The notes under the pieces: model-generated | The model's database searches: none | What the model was told of the DNA's origin: nothing | Seen by the model: only the letters and a program-made list of their open reading frames with translations | In this document: piece by piece, positions 19,501 to 26,768 of the stretch | Layout: each line of letters begins with the position of its first letter | How positions within the stretch are numbered: position 1 is the stretch's first letter | Source of the DNA: JAZTZP01 sp045637525 | Lineage (GTDB): Bacteria > Bacillota > Clostridia > UBA1381 | Direction: 5' to 3' | Length of the DNA stretch: 64,000 nucleotides | Assembly (NCBI GenBank): GCA_045637525.1 | Contig: JAZTZP010000159.1 | Location: forward strand, 80,048 to 144,047 | Program-made: the position numbers and the translations under genes

Positions 19501-20330
19501 GCATAGCCTGTATTGTCTATACCGAACCAACTTGATTTCTGAACAGGATTAAGATACCTTAACCAGAAATTATATTTCCCCTTTTTATTTATTTTGAACT
19601 TAAAACTAAGACCTATCTCTTCTCTTGATTTCGGTGCTGCTGATGTCTTTTCGTCAGAATAAAAGAACTTTCCGCCTGCCGCATCACTGTCTGTTACTAC
19701 TGTTGAGGTTTCAGGATTAAACTTACCGTTTTCTGCCTCAAAAAGATATGTGCCCAAAGCGGTTTCTTTTACTTCCGGCAAATCAAGCGTTTCAGCCTCC
19801 GGATTTGCCGGAAGAAAATCTCCTGATAAATCTACTGCCTCACTCCTGGTTTTATACTTTATAACAACCTTGTCTACCATATGCCCCGGTCTTTCACTTC
19901 TTATATAAACCTTGTAGCTTCCGAAAGCGTTTCCATACCATACACGTATCGGCTCAATGGTATTATAGTTGGTTGTATACATAGGCTCTCCGTCCATATT
20001 ATCAAAATATATGTATGAAAGATTCGATTCCACATCCACCGCCTTATGATATGCATACAAAACCATGTCTACAACCGGCTTATCAAAGCGTATGTCCATC
20101 ACAGCCACAGCATCTGCGACTGTACTTTTAAGCACCTTACCACCTGATGCTTCATTGTCGTCTTCCACAGTGAATCCGTTTGAGTATGTAAAGTTCTCTG
20201 CCTCATATTCAATTACACATTCTGTGGGGTCATTGTCTGCATTAGACAATGCATCATAATAGCCATTTGCCGCTATTCCACCTGAGGCAAACATACAGAC
20301 TGACATTACAGCAGCTAATATTTTTTTCAT
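16560..20330 (-). CDS. Secreted right-handed beta-helix protein, putative pectin/rhamnogalacturonan lyase
   Basis: 1256 residues from the ATG at 20330. I prefer this to the ATG at 20339 because the AAGGAG site lies 9 bases before 20330 but touches 20339. A signal peptide (MKKILAAVMSVCMFASGGIA) is followed by two CBM-like beta domains (YEAENFTYSNGF and FEAENGKFNPET starts), a copper-amine-oxidase-N-like stalk domain (about 400-470, GGTYMVPLSIFKTAFGF), a fibronectin-like region and a ~380-residue beta-helix (NIHIRNCDISDWG, DIYGNMFYGTQDDIMELDG, AYLFNNLITNLG). The acidic DDIMELDG loop could bind calcium, as in lyases. It is the first gene after the promoter facing the AraC gene and so likely the founder of the left cluster. 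The family of the helix is uncertain: polysaccharide lyase or a GH28/GH141-type hydrolase are both possible. Confidence 0.8.
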   Translation of the reverse strand: MKKILAAVMSVCMFASGGIAANGYYDALSNADNDPTECVIEYEAENFTYSNGFTVEDDNEASGGKVLKSTVADAVAVMDIRFDKPVVDMVLYAYHKAVDVESNLSYIYFDNMDGEPMYTTNYNTIEPIRVWYGNAFGSYKVYIRSERPGHMVDKVVIKYKTRSEAVDLSGDFLPANPEAETLDLPEVKETALGTYLFEAENGKFNPETSTVVTDSDAAGGKFFYSDEKTSAAPKSREEIGLSFKFKINKKGKYNFWLRYLNPVQKSSWFGIDNTGYANSNAVPSVTWTWRNMKTFNLDEGWHTLDVQGNVAGQYIDCIILTNQTWYTPIGKGALPGEPVKPDSFLENAREAALKSTRIWVNGVRNRTDAPVEFVDGVLTLPFTNMDKGLGLERTEKDGYIMLSRGRNYVKFHPDSKMAIVNGKRMSMGMLPKPVGGTYMVPLSIFKTAFGFDWEYDEVMNCLYIFDPYEENAREAKEGEIIGLKNLKRDINLKIPYDNPDVKIRVFVRQNDEDREGVGKQNWFDSFKDLSTGGYDYKVSAVGWGFLWYADTWVECPKPYYKDGAFYTRRADIRDDFDAKTIPFDVMVSIIDKGKEDLFIARNLDCVEGFYREQTVEEFKTDAGINTSGELLAESTFENMSYYIDYELGTVKSCKVEYRKVGDEGWKKAHKPQNDTKTGQFRGSIVKLEEGTEYEIKAVLYDETGNAINQKLTTVKTKTTDVPIAKTIKLSEIYAGKGPLQLQNISGTEDGWIKIDCEGQTIDASLNDMEAVYISECHYLVFENAVILGGWKNGISIVNTSTNIHIRNCDISDWGPGDGVYDPYLGLYFVNGYVGNLMGGINLMNGIEDILIERCYIHDANMRTNPWRRPDGTNNHPCGSSGIFVGARGGIVIRYNDIIGSDKHRFNDCIEGFLNSNLTESSVRKNSDIYGNMFYGTQDDIMELDGPMVNTRVYENRMEQALCGISTAKTTVGPAYLFNNLITNLGTELNADADRAVGGTAIKMGGTGPDGYAGKVFMFNNTMDNDRRGAYNSSGVWPTEMKNNFVNAADGTQTAVGTTGTNNDIERFDINYNLIIGTPKWGSKTENLEHNILFTKNDALPKFENKSIYDFNLTDNHPGLNSGEWLDGFSEHYVTDGMPDIGAFEKGNAFKMLPNRPIDMWADKYRVDIADGGSATITFHVGDVPQGQKYKLDKNKDYTWFEILSPVTGELVPNSDIKVKIKVDLTGYEFDEGNGMLMLRTEEGFSVPVTVYAYHPQ

Positions 20331-20385
20331 GAAACTCATCTCCTTTTAAATTTTTCTTATACAAATATAATTAATTTTCTTATAA

Positions 20386-20415
20386 AATTGTTTTTAATGA
20401 CAATTGATAAATTGT
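20386..20415. promoter_or_regulatory. Overlapping inverted repeats AATTGT/ACAATT in the leader of the left cluster
   Basis: AATTGT (20386-20391), ACAATT (20400-20405) and AATTGT (20410-20415) form two alternative palindromes sharing the middle arm, with loops of 8 and 4 bases. The site lies downstream of the start point predicted for the minus-strand promoter, so it would be in the mRNA leader. It may be an operator for a regulator or an RNA hairpin. A-T richness makes chance occurrence possible. Confidence 0.35.
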
Positions 20416-20435
20416 TTTCCACATAATGTTTTCAT
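20394..20435 (-). other. Possible 13-codon leader peptide upstream of the beta-helix gene
   Basis: ATG at 20435 is preceded by AGGTGG about 10 bases upstream and opens a frame reading MKTLCGKQFINCH before TAA. It sits in the ~155-base leader between the predicted transcription start and the first structural gene, and its 3' end overlaps the AATTGT palindrome. It could be a regulatory leader ORF, but no coding bias can be judged at this length. Confidence 0.3.
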
Positions 20436-20492
20436 ATATAATCACCCACCTGTTTTTCTTAAAATTATATACATTTTTCATCTTGCATTTAT

Positions 20493-20520
20493 ATTATATC
20501 ACATTTTTTTCATAATACAA
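20493..20520 (-). promoter_or_regulatory. SigA-type promoter for the left carbohydrate cluster
   Basis: On the minus strand TTGTAT (complement of 20515-20520) is followed after 16 bases by TATAAT (complement of 20493-20498), with an extended -10 TGA directly before it. The predicted start is near 20486, leaving a leader of about 155 bases before the ATG at 20330. It is back-to-back with the AraC promoter, the two -35 elements being 22 bases apart, the classic layout for divergent control by an AraC-type protein. Confidence 0.6.
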
Positions 20521-20542
20521 GTAGATTTTTTTCGAAAAACTA

Positions 20543-20571
20543 TTGAAATATTTAGAATATTGTTGTATAAT
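20543..20571 (+). promoter_or_regulatory. SigA-type promoter of the AraC-family regulator gene
   Basis: TTGAAA (20543-20548), a 17-base spacer and a perfect TATAAT (20566-20571). The predicted start is close to 20578, giving a leader of only about 25 bases before the ATG at 20604. Confidence 0.75.
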
Positions 20572-20603
20572 ATATATATTATAATAAAAAAGGAATGAAA
20601 AAA

Positions 20604-21419
20604 ATGGAATATATCTTACAAATCGATAAAGGTAATTTATTTAACTTTAAGCACGCTTTTGACTATATTTCCGACAGAAGACAGTTTCATATGCATTATC
20701 ACCCATATCCTGAAATATATCTGTGCGTCAGCGGTGCAGCTGAATTTTACTTAGAGGGAGCTGTTTATAAGCTTGACCCTTATGACATAATACTTGTACC
20801 TGCATATATGATTCATCAACCCTATCCACGGCTTAATATACAGTTTGAACGGTATTTTCTTAATATTTATCCCGAATTTTATGACTATATGAAATGCGAA
20901 GAATACAAAAATATATTCACGCCTTCAGATAATTTTATGTATAAAATTCCAAACCGTATTGTTAAAAAAACAAATTATGTCAAAGTCTTAAACGATATCC
21001 GCACCTATTCGGATAATTTTAAAAATATGGATAAACCCGTTATCAACTATAAAATAGGCGAACTGCTCCATATATTATATTCTATCGAAAATTACGAAAC
21101 TTTCAACACTCAAAATCCGGTAATACAAGAAATAATTGACTATATAGATAAAAACTTCAAAACCATAACAAATTTAGATGAAATCGCATCACATTTTAAC
21201 TATACAAAAAGCCATCTCTGTTTTATATTTAAAAAAGGAACAGGTTTAACTATTGCAAATTACATCACTTCAAAACGAATTGAAGCTGTAAAACTTGATT
21301 TTTCAAAAGGAAAAAGCCTCTCATCTGCATGCATTAATGCCGGCTTCGGCAACTACGGAAATTTTTTGTATAATTACAAAAAAATTTTTGGAAAATCTCC
21401 CCGGGAGGATTTGCAATAA
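20604..21419 (+). CDS. AraC-family transcriptional regulator
   Basis: 271 residues. The N-terminal half is a cupin-like sensing domain (MHYHPYPEIYLCVSGAAEF, DPYDIILVPAYMIHQPYP), and the last ~100 residues hold two helix-turn-helix motifs ending FGNYGNFLYNYKKIFGKSPRE, the canonical AraC signature. I use the ATG at 20604, not 20595, because the AAGGA site gives 9 bases of spacing to it and none to the earlier one. The gene is divergent from the beta-helix/CE12/GH105 cluster, so it most likely senses a pectin-derived sugar and activates that cluster. The inducer cannot be deduced. A hairpin terminator follows at 21541. Confidence 0.9.
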   Translation: MEYILQIDKGNLFNFKHAFDYISDRRQFHMHYHPYPEIYLCVSGAAEFYLEGAVYKLDPYDIILVPAYMIHQPYPRLNIQFERYFLNIYPEFYDYMKCEEYKNIFTPSDNFMYKIPNRIVKKTNYVKVLNDIRTYSDNFKNMDKPVINYKIGELLHILYSIENYETFNTQNPVIQEIIDYIDKNFKTITNLDEIASHFNYTKSHLCFIFKKGTGLTIANYITSKRIEAVKLDFSKGKSLSSACINAGFGNYGNFLYNYKKIFGKSPREDLQ

Positions 21420-21540
21420 AATCCACTAAATCCTCATTTTTTAAATTGCACTGATTCATAATACTTAAGGCAAATGTGTTACAAAAGATATAAATTAAAC
21501 AAAATATAAGAATTAATTTCTTTGACTAATTATACTACAC

Positions 21541-21578
21541 AAAAAAAGCAGTTGAATTAAATCAGCTGCTTTTTTTGT
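21541..21578. terminator. Bidirectional rho-independent terminator between araC-type gene and the core operon
   Basis: AAAAAAAGCAG(T)TGA - ATTAAA - TCAGCTGCTTTTTTT: a 10-12 bp stem with one wobble, flanked by an A-run on one side and a T-run on the other. It can therefore stop transcription of the plus-strand regulator and of the minus-strand core operon that ends with the DUF1858 gene at 21595. Confidence 0.88.
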
Positions 21579-21594
21579 GTTAACCGATATTTAA

Positions 21595-21801
21595 TTATTC
21601 GCCTTTGCTTTCAAGATAGTTATTGATATCTGCAATAAGCTTATCTGCATCAGCGCCGTGAACCTGACAAGCCATTTCAATTGATTCACCGCTTGCTGAC
21701 GGACAGCCTAAGCAGTGCATACCAATTTCAAAGAAAAACTTTGCCGTTCCTGCATCCATGTTTAAAACATCCAGGATTATCATATCTTTTGTTACTTTCA
21801 T
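21595..21801 (-). CDS. DUF1858 domain protein
   Basis: 68 residues, matching the short DUF1858 family: KVTKDMIILDVLNMDAGTAKFFFEIGMHCLGCPSASGES, with the conserved CxxC pair in HCLGCP. The family is common in anaerobes, sometimes as a fusion to redox or hybrid-cluster proteins; the conserved cysteines suggest a metal or redox role, but the function is unknown. It is the last gene of the core operon, 22 bases after ftsH, with an AGGTAGTAAAAA-type ribosome site. Confidence 0.88.
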   Translation of the reverse strand: MKVTKDMIILDVLNMDAGTAKFFFEIGMHCLGCPSASGESIEMACQVHGADADKLIADINNYLESKGE

Positions 21802-21823
21802 TTTTTACTACCTCCGGGTTTTA

Positions 21824-23614
21824 TTATTTATTAAACAACTCTTCAAAGAGTTCTTTATCAATTGTTTCATGCTCAAGCAAAGCTTCAGCTATTACGTTAA
21901 GTGTATTTTTATATTCCTCAAGAATTGATAAGGTCTTTTCATACTGCTTTGTAATAATTGTTTTTACTTCCTTATCAATCTCGGCAGCTGTCGCCTCTGA
22001 ATAGTTCTTTGAGTGCCCGAAATCTCTTCCGATAAACACCTCGCCACCCTCATCATACGATACAGGTCCGATATTCTCGCTCATTCCATATTTTGCAACC
22101 ATCTGACGAACTATACTTGTAGCTCTTTCAATATCGTTTGAAGCGCCTGTTGAAATATCATCCATAACCAAAGCTTCAGCAGCACGTCCTCCAAGCAGTA
22201 CGATTATTCTGTCAAGCATTTCCTTCTTAGATGAATACATTCTGTCTTCATTGGGGAAATACATTGTAAATCCACCGGCCGTACCTCTTGGTATTATAGA
22301 AATCTGACTCACAACAGCCGTTTTATCAAGAAGCTTTGCAAGAATTGCGTGTCCTGCCTCGTGATATGCCGTAAGCTTCTTTTCTTCGTCGGTTATTACT
22401 CTTGATCGTTTTTCAGTACCCATCATAACCTTTAAATTAGCGTCATCAATATCTTCTTTGGTAATCTGAATATGCTCACGCCGCGCCGCAAAAATAGCCG
22501 CTTCATTCATAAGGTTTTCAAGATCCGCTCCCGAATAACCGGCCGTTGATTTTGCAATTATATCAAGCTTTACATCATCAGCAAGCGGTTTATTTTTTGA
22601 GTGAACAGCTAAAATTTCTTCACGCCCGTTTACATCAGGAAGATTAACAACAATCTGACGGTCAAATCTTCCCGGACGGAGCAATGCCGGATCTAATATA
22701 TCAGGTCGGTTTGTTGCCGCCATTATAATTATACCTTCATTTTCTCCAAAGCCGTCCATCTCAACCAGAAGCTGATTAAGCGTTTGTTCACGTTCATCAT
22801 GTCCGCCGCCCATTCCTGCGCCTCTTTTTCTTCCGACCGCATCTATCTCGTCGATAAAGATTATACACGGACGTGATTTCTTTGCCTGTTCAAACAAGTC
22901 TCTCACACGAGAAGCTCCGACGCCGACATATAATTCAACAAAATCAGAACCGCTTATTGTAAAAAACGGTACACCGGCTTCTCCGGCAACAGCACGTGCA
23001 AGCAACGTCTTACCGGTTCCCGGTGGTCCTACAAGCAATACACCTTTAGGTATTCTTGCACCAAGTGCTATAAATTTATGCGGATTTTTCAAAAACTCAA
23101 CTATTTCTTCAAGCTCCGCCTTTTCTTCCTTTGCACCGGCAACATCACCGAAAACAGCCTTTTTCTTACTGTCTACCTCAAGCTTTGCATGATTTTTGGT
23201 AAACGGATTGTTTCTTCCGTCACGACGTAAAAATATTGATATAAAAACCAACAGGAAAATTATCGGTACAACCACGCTTATTATATTAAGAACAGAAAAC
23301 TTCGGGTTGTTTGCTCTTACAACAATTTCTTTATATTCAACCTGATTTGACAACTCCTCGCCGGCTTCTTGCCAGAGCCAGTCTTTTGACGGAATGTCAA
23401 TCCGATACCGACTGCCGTCTTTTAATGTAACAGTAGCAGTATCATCGCCGAGAACCAATTCGGATACGCTCTCATTCTTAATCTGATTAACTAAGTCCGA
23501 ATATCCGAATTCATGTCCTGCAAGCCTTGAATTCTGAATATACATTGATATAAAAAATATCAGTATTGCAAGCAAAACCCATACGCCTGTTCCTTTGTTC
23601 ACCTTACCGTTCAA
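21824..23614 (-). CDS. ftsH: ATP-dependent zinc metalloprotease FtsH
   Basis: 596 residues. Two N-terminal membrane segments (about 10-27 and 108-129) flank an extracytoplasmic region, followed by an AAA+ domain with Walker A GPPGTGKT (196-203), Walker B IIFIDE (251-256), the second region of homology around 300-322, and the zinc site HEAGH (418-422). It degrades misassembled membrane and some soluble proteins. The start is a TTG at 23614 with an AGGAGG site 7-8 bases upstream; it overlaps the tilS stop (TTGA), which implies coupled translation. The tilS-ftsH order is conserved in many Firmicutes. Confidence 0.97.
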   Translation of the reverse strand: MNGKVNKGTGVWVLLAILIFFISMYIQNSRLAGHEFGYSDLVNQIKNESVSELVLGDDTATVTLKDGSRYRIDIPSKDWLWQEAGEELSNQVEYKEIVVRANNPKFSVLNIISVVVPIIFLLVFISIFLRRDGRNNPFTKNHAKLEVDSKKKAVFGDVAGAKEEKAELEEIVEFLKNPHKFIALGARIPKGVLLVGPPGTGKTLLARAVAGEAGVPFFTISGSDFVELYVGVGASRVRDLFEQAKKSRPCIIFIDEIDAVGRKRGAGMGGGHDEREQTLNQLLVEMDGFGENEGIIIMAATNRPDILDPALLRPGRFDRQIVVNLPDVNGREEILAVHSKNKPLADDVKLDIIAKSTAGYSGADLENLMNEAAIFAARREHIQITKEDIDDANLKVMMGTEKRSRVITDEEKKLTAYHEAGHAILAKLLDKTAVVSQISIIPRGTAGGFTMYFPNEDRMYSSKKEMLDRIIVLLGGRAAEALVMDDISTGASNDIERATSIVRQMVAKYGMSENIGPVSYDEGGEVFIGRDFGHSKNYSEATAAEIDKEVKTIITKQYEKTLSILEEYKNTLNVIAEALLEHETIDKELFEELFNK

Positions 23615-24936
23615 ATAAATACCTCCTCAGATGCGTTTTCAAAAACAAATGAAACGCCGCTATTATCTAAATACCGCCTGTCCCTGCGAATATCTCCAAC
23701 CGTTAATATATCATCTTTGTATCGTATTATCGGCATCTTCGCACGTGCACTCACCGGTATTTTCATATCTATAAAAAAGTCCTTAAGCTTCTTCTTTCCC
23801 GTCATACCTTCAGGATAAAACACATCACCGTTTTTCCGATTGGTAACAAACACTTCACTAACATCCTCAAGCTTAAACCCATTCCGGGAACTGATCATAG
23901 TAATATACACTCCCGCTTCTTCTATAAAAACCTTTTCATTCAGCCTTATTTTATAACAAAAATCCGACTGGCTTTTTTTCTTTTCAATTTTAAACACATC
24001 ATACTCAACTTCAGCACAAATATTGTTTAAAAGATCAGCCGATTTTCCTGTTTTACCCGACTTAATAAGCCCGAATGCAGTATCAACATGAGTAAAGCTT
24101 ATGTTTTCACTTTTTTTATTTACACTTTCAATCATATATCTGATAACGCATCTTAAAACCGCATTCGGCAATCCGTTTGCATATGCTATGCTTATGCTAT
24201 TGTTTTTTACGTGGTTATCATATATCTCTTTAGAATAATCTCTTATAAAATCTTCTGACTCTGTTGCGATCTGAGCCAACCTTGAGAGTGTATCAGTAAA
24301 ATTTGAATTATATTCTTTCTCAATATGAGGTATTGTAACCAATCGCAGTTTATTTCTTGTATATTGTTCAGAAAAATTTGTCTCATCATTATAATACAAA
24401 ATATTTTCTCTCTCACAAAACTCCTCAATCTCCGCTCTTGTCACATCAAGTAAAGGGCGTATTATATTGTCATGCTCATAACGTATTCCGCCAAGCCCCT
24501 GCATACCGCTTCCCCGTATAAGATGAAGCATCACAGTTTCCGCATTATCGTTTTTGTGATGTGCAGTAGCTAATCTTGTTGCACCTGTTTTGTTCATCAC
24601 TTCGGCAAAAAAATTGTATCTTACTTCTCTGCCGGCCTGTTCCTCAGATACTTTCCGTGTTTCGGAAATTTTTTTAACATCATATTCGCCGACAAATACC
24701 GGAACGGAATTTTCCTCACAAAACCGCTTAACATACTCAGCTTCTGTATATGCAGCCGATCTTAACATATGATTAATATGAGCCGCTGCGACTTCAATAT
24801 CATACTTTTTTCTTAAGTGAATCAGGATATATAAAAGTGCCATAGAATCAGCACCTCCCGATACACCGACAAGTATCTTTTCACCACGATTTATAAGCTT
24901 ATGATTATTTATCGTCTTTATTACTTTCCTGTCCAT
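23611..24936 (-). CDS. tilS: tRNA(Ile)-lysidine synthetase
   Basis: 441 residues. The PP-loop ATPase motif SGGADS is at 26-31, followed by HHKNDNAETVMLHLIRGSG and RPLLDVTRAEIEEFC typical of TilS, with a C-terminal substrate-binding region (KKLKDFFIDMKIPVSARAKMPII). It converts the wobble cytidine of tRNA-Ile(CAU) to lysidine. The ATG at 24936 lies inside the 3' end of dnaB (32-base overlap) with a close AGGA; an in-frame ATG at 25014 would add 26 residues not typical of the family. Confidence 0.95.
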   Translation of the reverse strand: MDRKVIKTINNHKLINRGEKILVGVSGGADSMALLYILIHLRKKYDIEVAAAHINHMLRSAAYTEAEYVKRFCEENSVPVFVGEYDVKKISETRKVSEEQAGREVRYNFFAEVMNKTGATRLATAHHKNDNAETVMLHLIRGSGMQGLGGIRYEHDNIIRPLLDVTRAEIEEFCERENILYYNDETNFSEQYTRNKLRLVTIPHIEKEYNSNFTDTLSRLAQIATESEDFIRDYSKEIYDNHVKNNSISIAYANGLPNAVLRCVIRYMIESVNKKSENISFTHVDTAFGLIKSGKTGKSADLLNNICAEVEYDVFKIEKKKSQSDFCYKIRLNEKVFIEEAGVYITMISSRNGFKLEDVSEVFVTNRKNGDVFYPEGMTGKKKLKDFFIDMKIPVSARAKMPIIRYKDDILTVGDIRRDRRYLDNSGVSFVFENASEEVFI

Positions 24937-26278
24937 TTTCCTGAGCAGTATACTCCACATTAACAAATTTAGTATACATTCCCTTCCAGCCAAGCTTAAA
25001 AGTTCCGGTTTCACCGCTTCTGTGCTTAGCTATTATACATTCGGCAAGACCTCTGTCCTGCGAATCTTTATTGTAGTATTCATCTCTGTACAAAAACATA
25101 ACCATATCGGCGTCCTGCTCTATTGCGCCCGATTCTCTCAGATCCGAAAGCATAGGTCGTTTGTCGCTTCGGCTTTCGCTTGCACGAGACAGCTGTGACA
25201 AAGCAATTACAGGCACATCAAGCTCTTTTGCAAGAATTTTAAGCGAACGTGATATATCCGATATTTCCTGCTGTCGGTTATCGGTATGTTTACCGGACTG
25301 CATAAGCTGTAAATAGTCTATCACAACAAGTGCAAGTCCTTTTGTCTGCTTTAAGCGGCGGCATTTTGCACGTATTTCCGACACAGTTATCGTCGAAGTA
25401 TCATCAATATACATTGATGCGGTGTGCACATCATTTAATACATTGCAAATACTGAGCCAATCCTCAGGATCAAGCTCACCTGTACGCATTTTCGTTGACT
25501 CCACCCACGCCTGACTGCACAGTATTCTGTTTACAATCTGAACCTTAGGCATTTCCAGATTGAATATAGCAACAGTTTTATTATCATTAATCGCAACATG
25601 TTCCGCAATATTTACTGCAAAGCTTGATTTACCCATACCCGGTCTTCCGGCTATCAGTATAAGCTCTCCGCCATGAAAACCGCCCGTACGGTTATTAAGC
25701 TCGTTAAAACCGGTCGGTAAACCGTTCATTTTCCCGTCTGATTCAAAGTTCTCAACCAAAGCACGATACGTTTCCATTATAACATCTTTTATCGGAACAA
25801 TATCACTCTTCTCGCCTGAAGATGCGACATCAAATATCAGCTGTTCGGCACGTTCTAAAATTGCATTTGTCTCATCGTTTCCGTGATATGCCATTTCACG
25901 TATAGCTTCAACAGCAGTAATCAGCTTTCTTAAAACCGCCTTTGATTTTATTATTTCCGAATAATACACCACGTGCTTTGTTGTAGGCACCATAGCGGCG
26001 GCGGCCGCCAGATACGGAACACCGCCTACTTTATCAAGCTTTTCGTATTGAGTCAAACGATTTGTCACCGTTACAAAATCTATCGGCTCATTTTCGTTGA
26101 ATAAATCAATTATCGCCGTATATATCTCACGATTTGCCGCATTGTAAAAATCCTCGGGTTTTACTATCTCAGCAGAAGCTGCCACACTTTGGGCATTAGA
26201 TAATGCACTTCCGATAACGCATTGTTCAGCTTCCATACTATACGGCATTTCTCTTTCAAAATTTACCGGTTGTTCCAA
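24905..26278 (-). CDS. dnaB: Replicative DNA helicase DnaB
   Basis: 457 residues if started at the TTG at 26278. That codon has a GGGAGG site 8 bases upstream, whereas the in-frame ATG at 26296 lacks one and would place the site inside the coding sequence. The N-terminal primase-interacting domain (YSMEAEQCVIGSALSN) is followed by a RecA-type domain with Walker A GRPGMGKSS (211-219), VVIDYLQLM (Walker B) and the DnaB signature SQLSRASESRSDKRPMLSDL. It unwinds DNA at the replication fork. It sits between rplI and tilS, an arrangement common in Firmicutes. Confidence 0.96.
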   Translation of the reverse strand: MEQPVNFEREMPYSMEAEQCVIGSALSNAQSVAASAEIVKPEDFYNAANREIYTAIIDLFNENEPIDFVTVTNRLTQYEKLDKVGGVPYLAAAAAMVPTTKHVVYYSEIIKSKAVLRKLITAVEAIREMAYHGNDETNAILERAEQLIFDVASSGEKSDIVPIKDVIMETYRALVENFESDGKMNGLPTGFNELNNRTGGFHGGELILIAGRPGMGKSSFAVNIAEHVAINDNKTVAIFNLEMPKVQIVNRILCSQAWVESTKMRTGELDPEDWLSICNVLNDVHTASMYIDDTSTITVSEIRAKCRRLKQTKGLALVVIDYLQLMQSGKHTDNRQQEISDISRSLKILAKELDVPVIALSQLSRASESRSDKRPMLSDLRESGAIEQDADMVMFLYRDEYYNKDSQDRGLAECIIAKHRSGETGTFKLGWKGMYTKFVNVEYTAQENGQESNKDDK

Positions 26279-26312
26279 AGCAAGCACCTCCCTCATAAAC
26301 TTTTAATCTTAA

Positions 26313-26768
26313 TTATTCAGATACAACTTCAACCTTTAATTTTGCTGAAACACCGGTATATATCTTAATGTCAACCTCTTTAACGCCGAGCGTTTTTATA
26401 CCGTCTTTTAAATCAAACTTTTTCTTATCAATTTTAATATGATGCTGGAATTTTAAAGCCTCCGCAACATCCATTGATGTTATAGAACCGAAAAGCTTTC
26501 CGTTTGCACCGGCTTTTGCTTTAAGTACAACCGTAATCTCCTTCATTTTCTCGGCTAAAGCCTGTGCTTCTTCAAGTTCTTTCTGTCTGTGGAATTCAGC
26601 ACTCGCAGCCTTACCTTCCATAACGTTTATGTTGGATTTGGTTGCTTCCTGTGCAAGACCTCTCGGCAAAAGATAATTTCTGCCGTATCCGTCAGATACC
26701 TCTATCATCTGACCTTTCTTACCTTGCCCTTTAACATCCTGAGTCAAAATAACCTTCAATATACTCAT
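26313..26768 (-). CDS. rplI: 50S ribosomal protein L9
   Basis: 151 residues, normal length. The L9 N-terminal signature GKKGQMIEVSDGYGRNYLLP is followed by a long connecting helix and a C-terminal RNA-binding domain (GKLFGSITSMDVAEAL). Its ATG overlaps the gdpP stop (ATGA), and dnaB starts 34 bases downstream. Confidence 0.97.
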   Translation of the reverse strand: MSILKVILTQDVKGQGKKGQMIEVSDGYGRNYLLPRGLAQEATKSNINVMEGKAASAEFHRQKELEEAQALAEKMKEITVVLKAKAGANGKLFGSITSMDVAEALKFQHHIKIDKKKFDLKDGIKTLGVKEVDIKIYTGVSAKLKVEVVSE

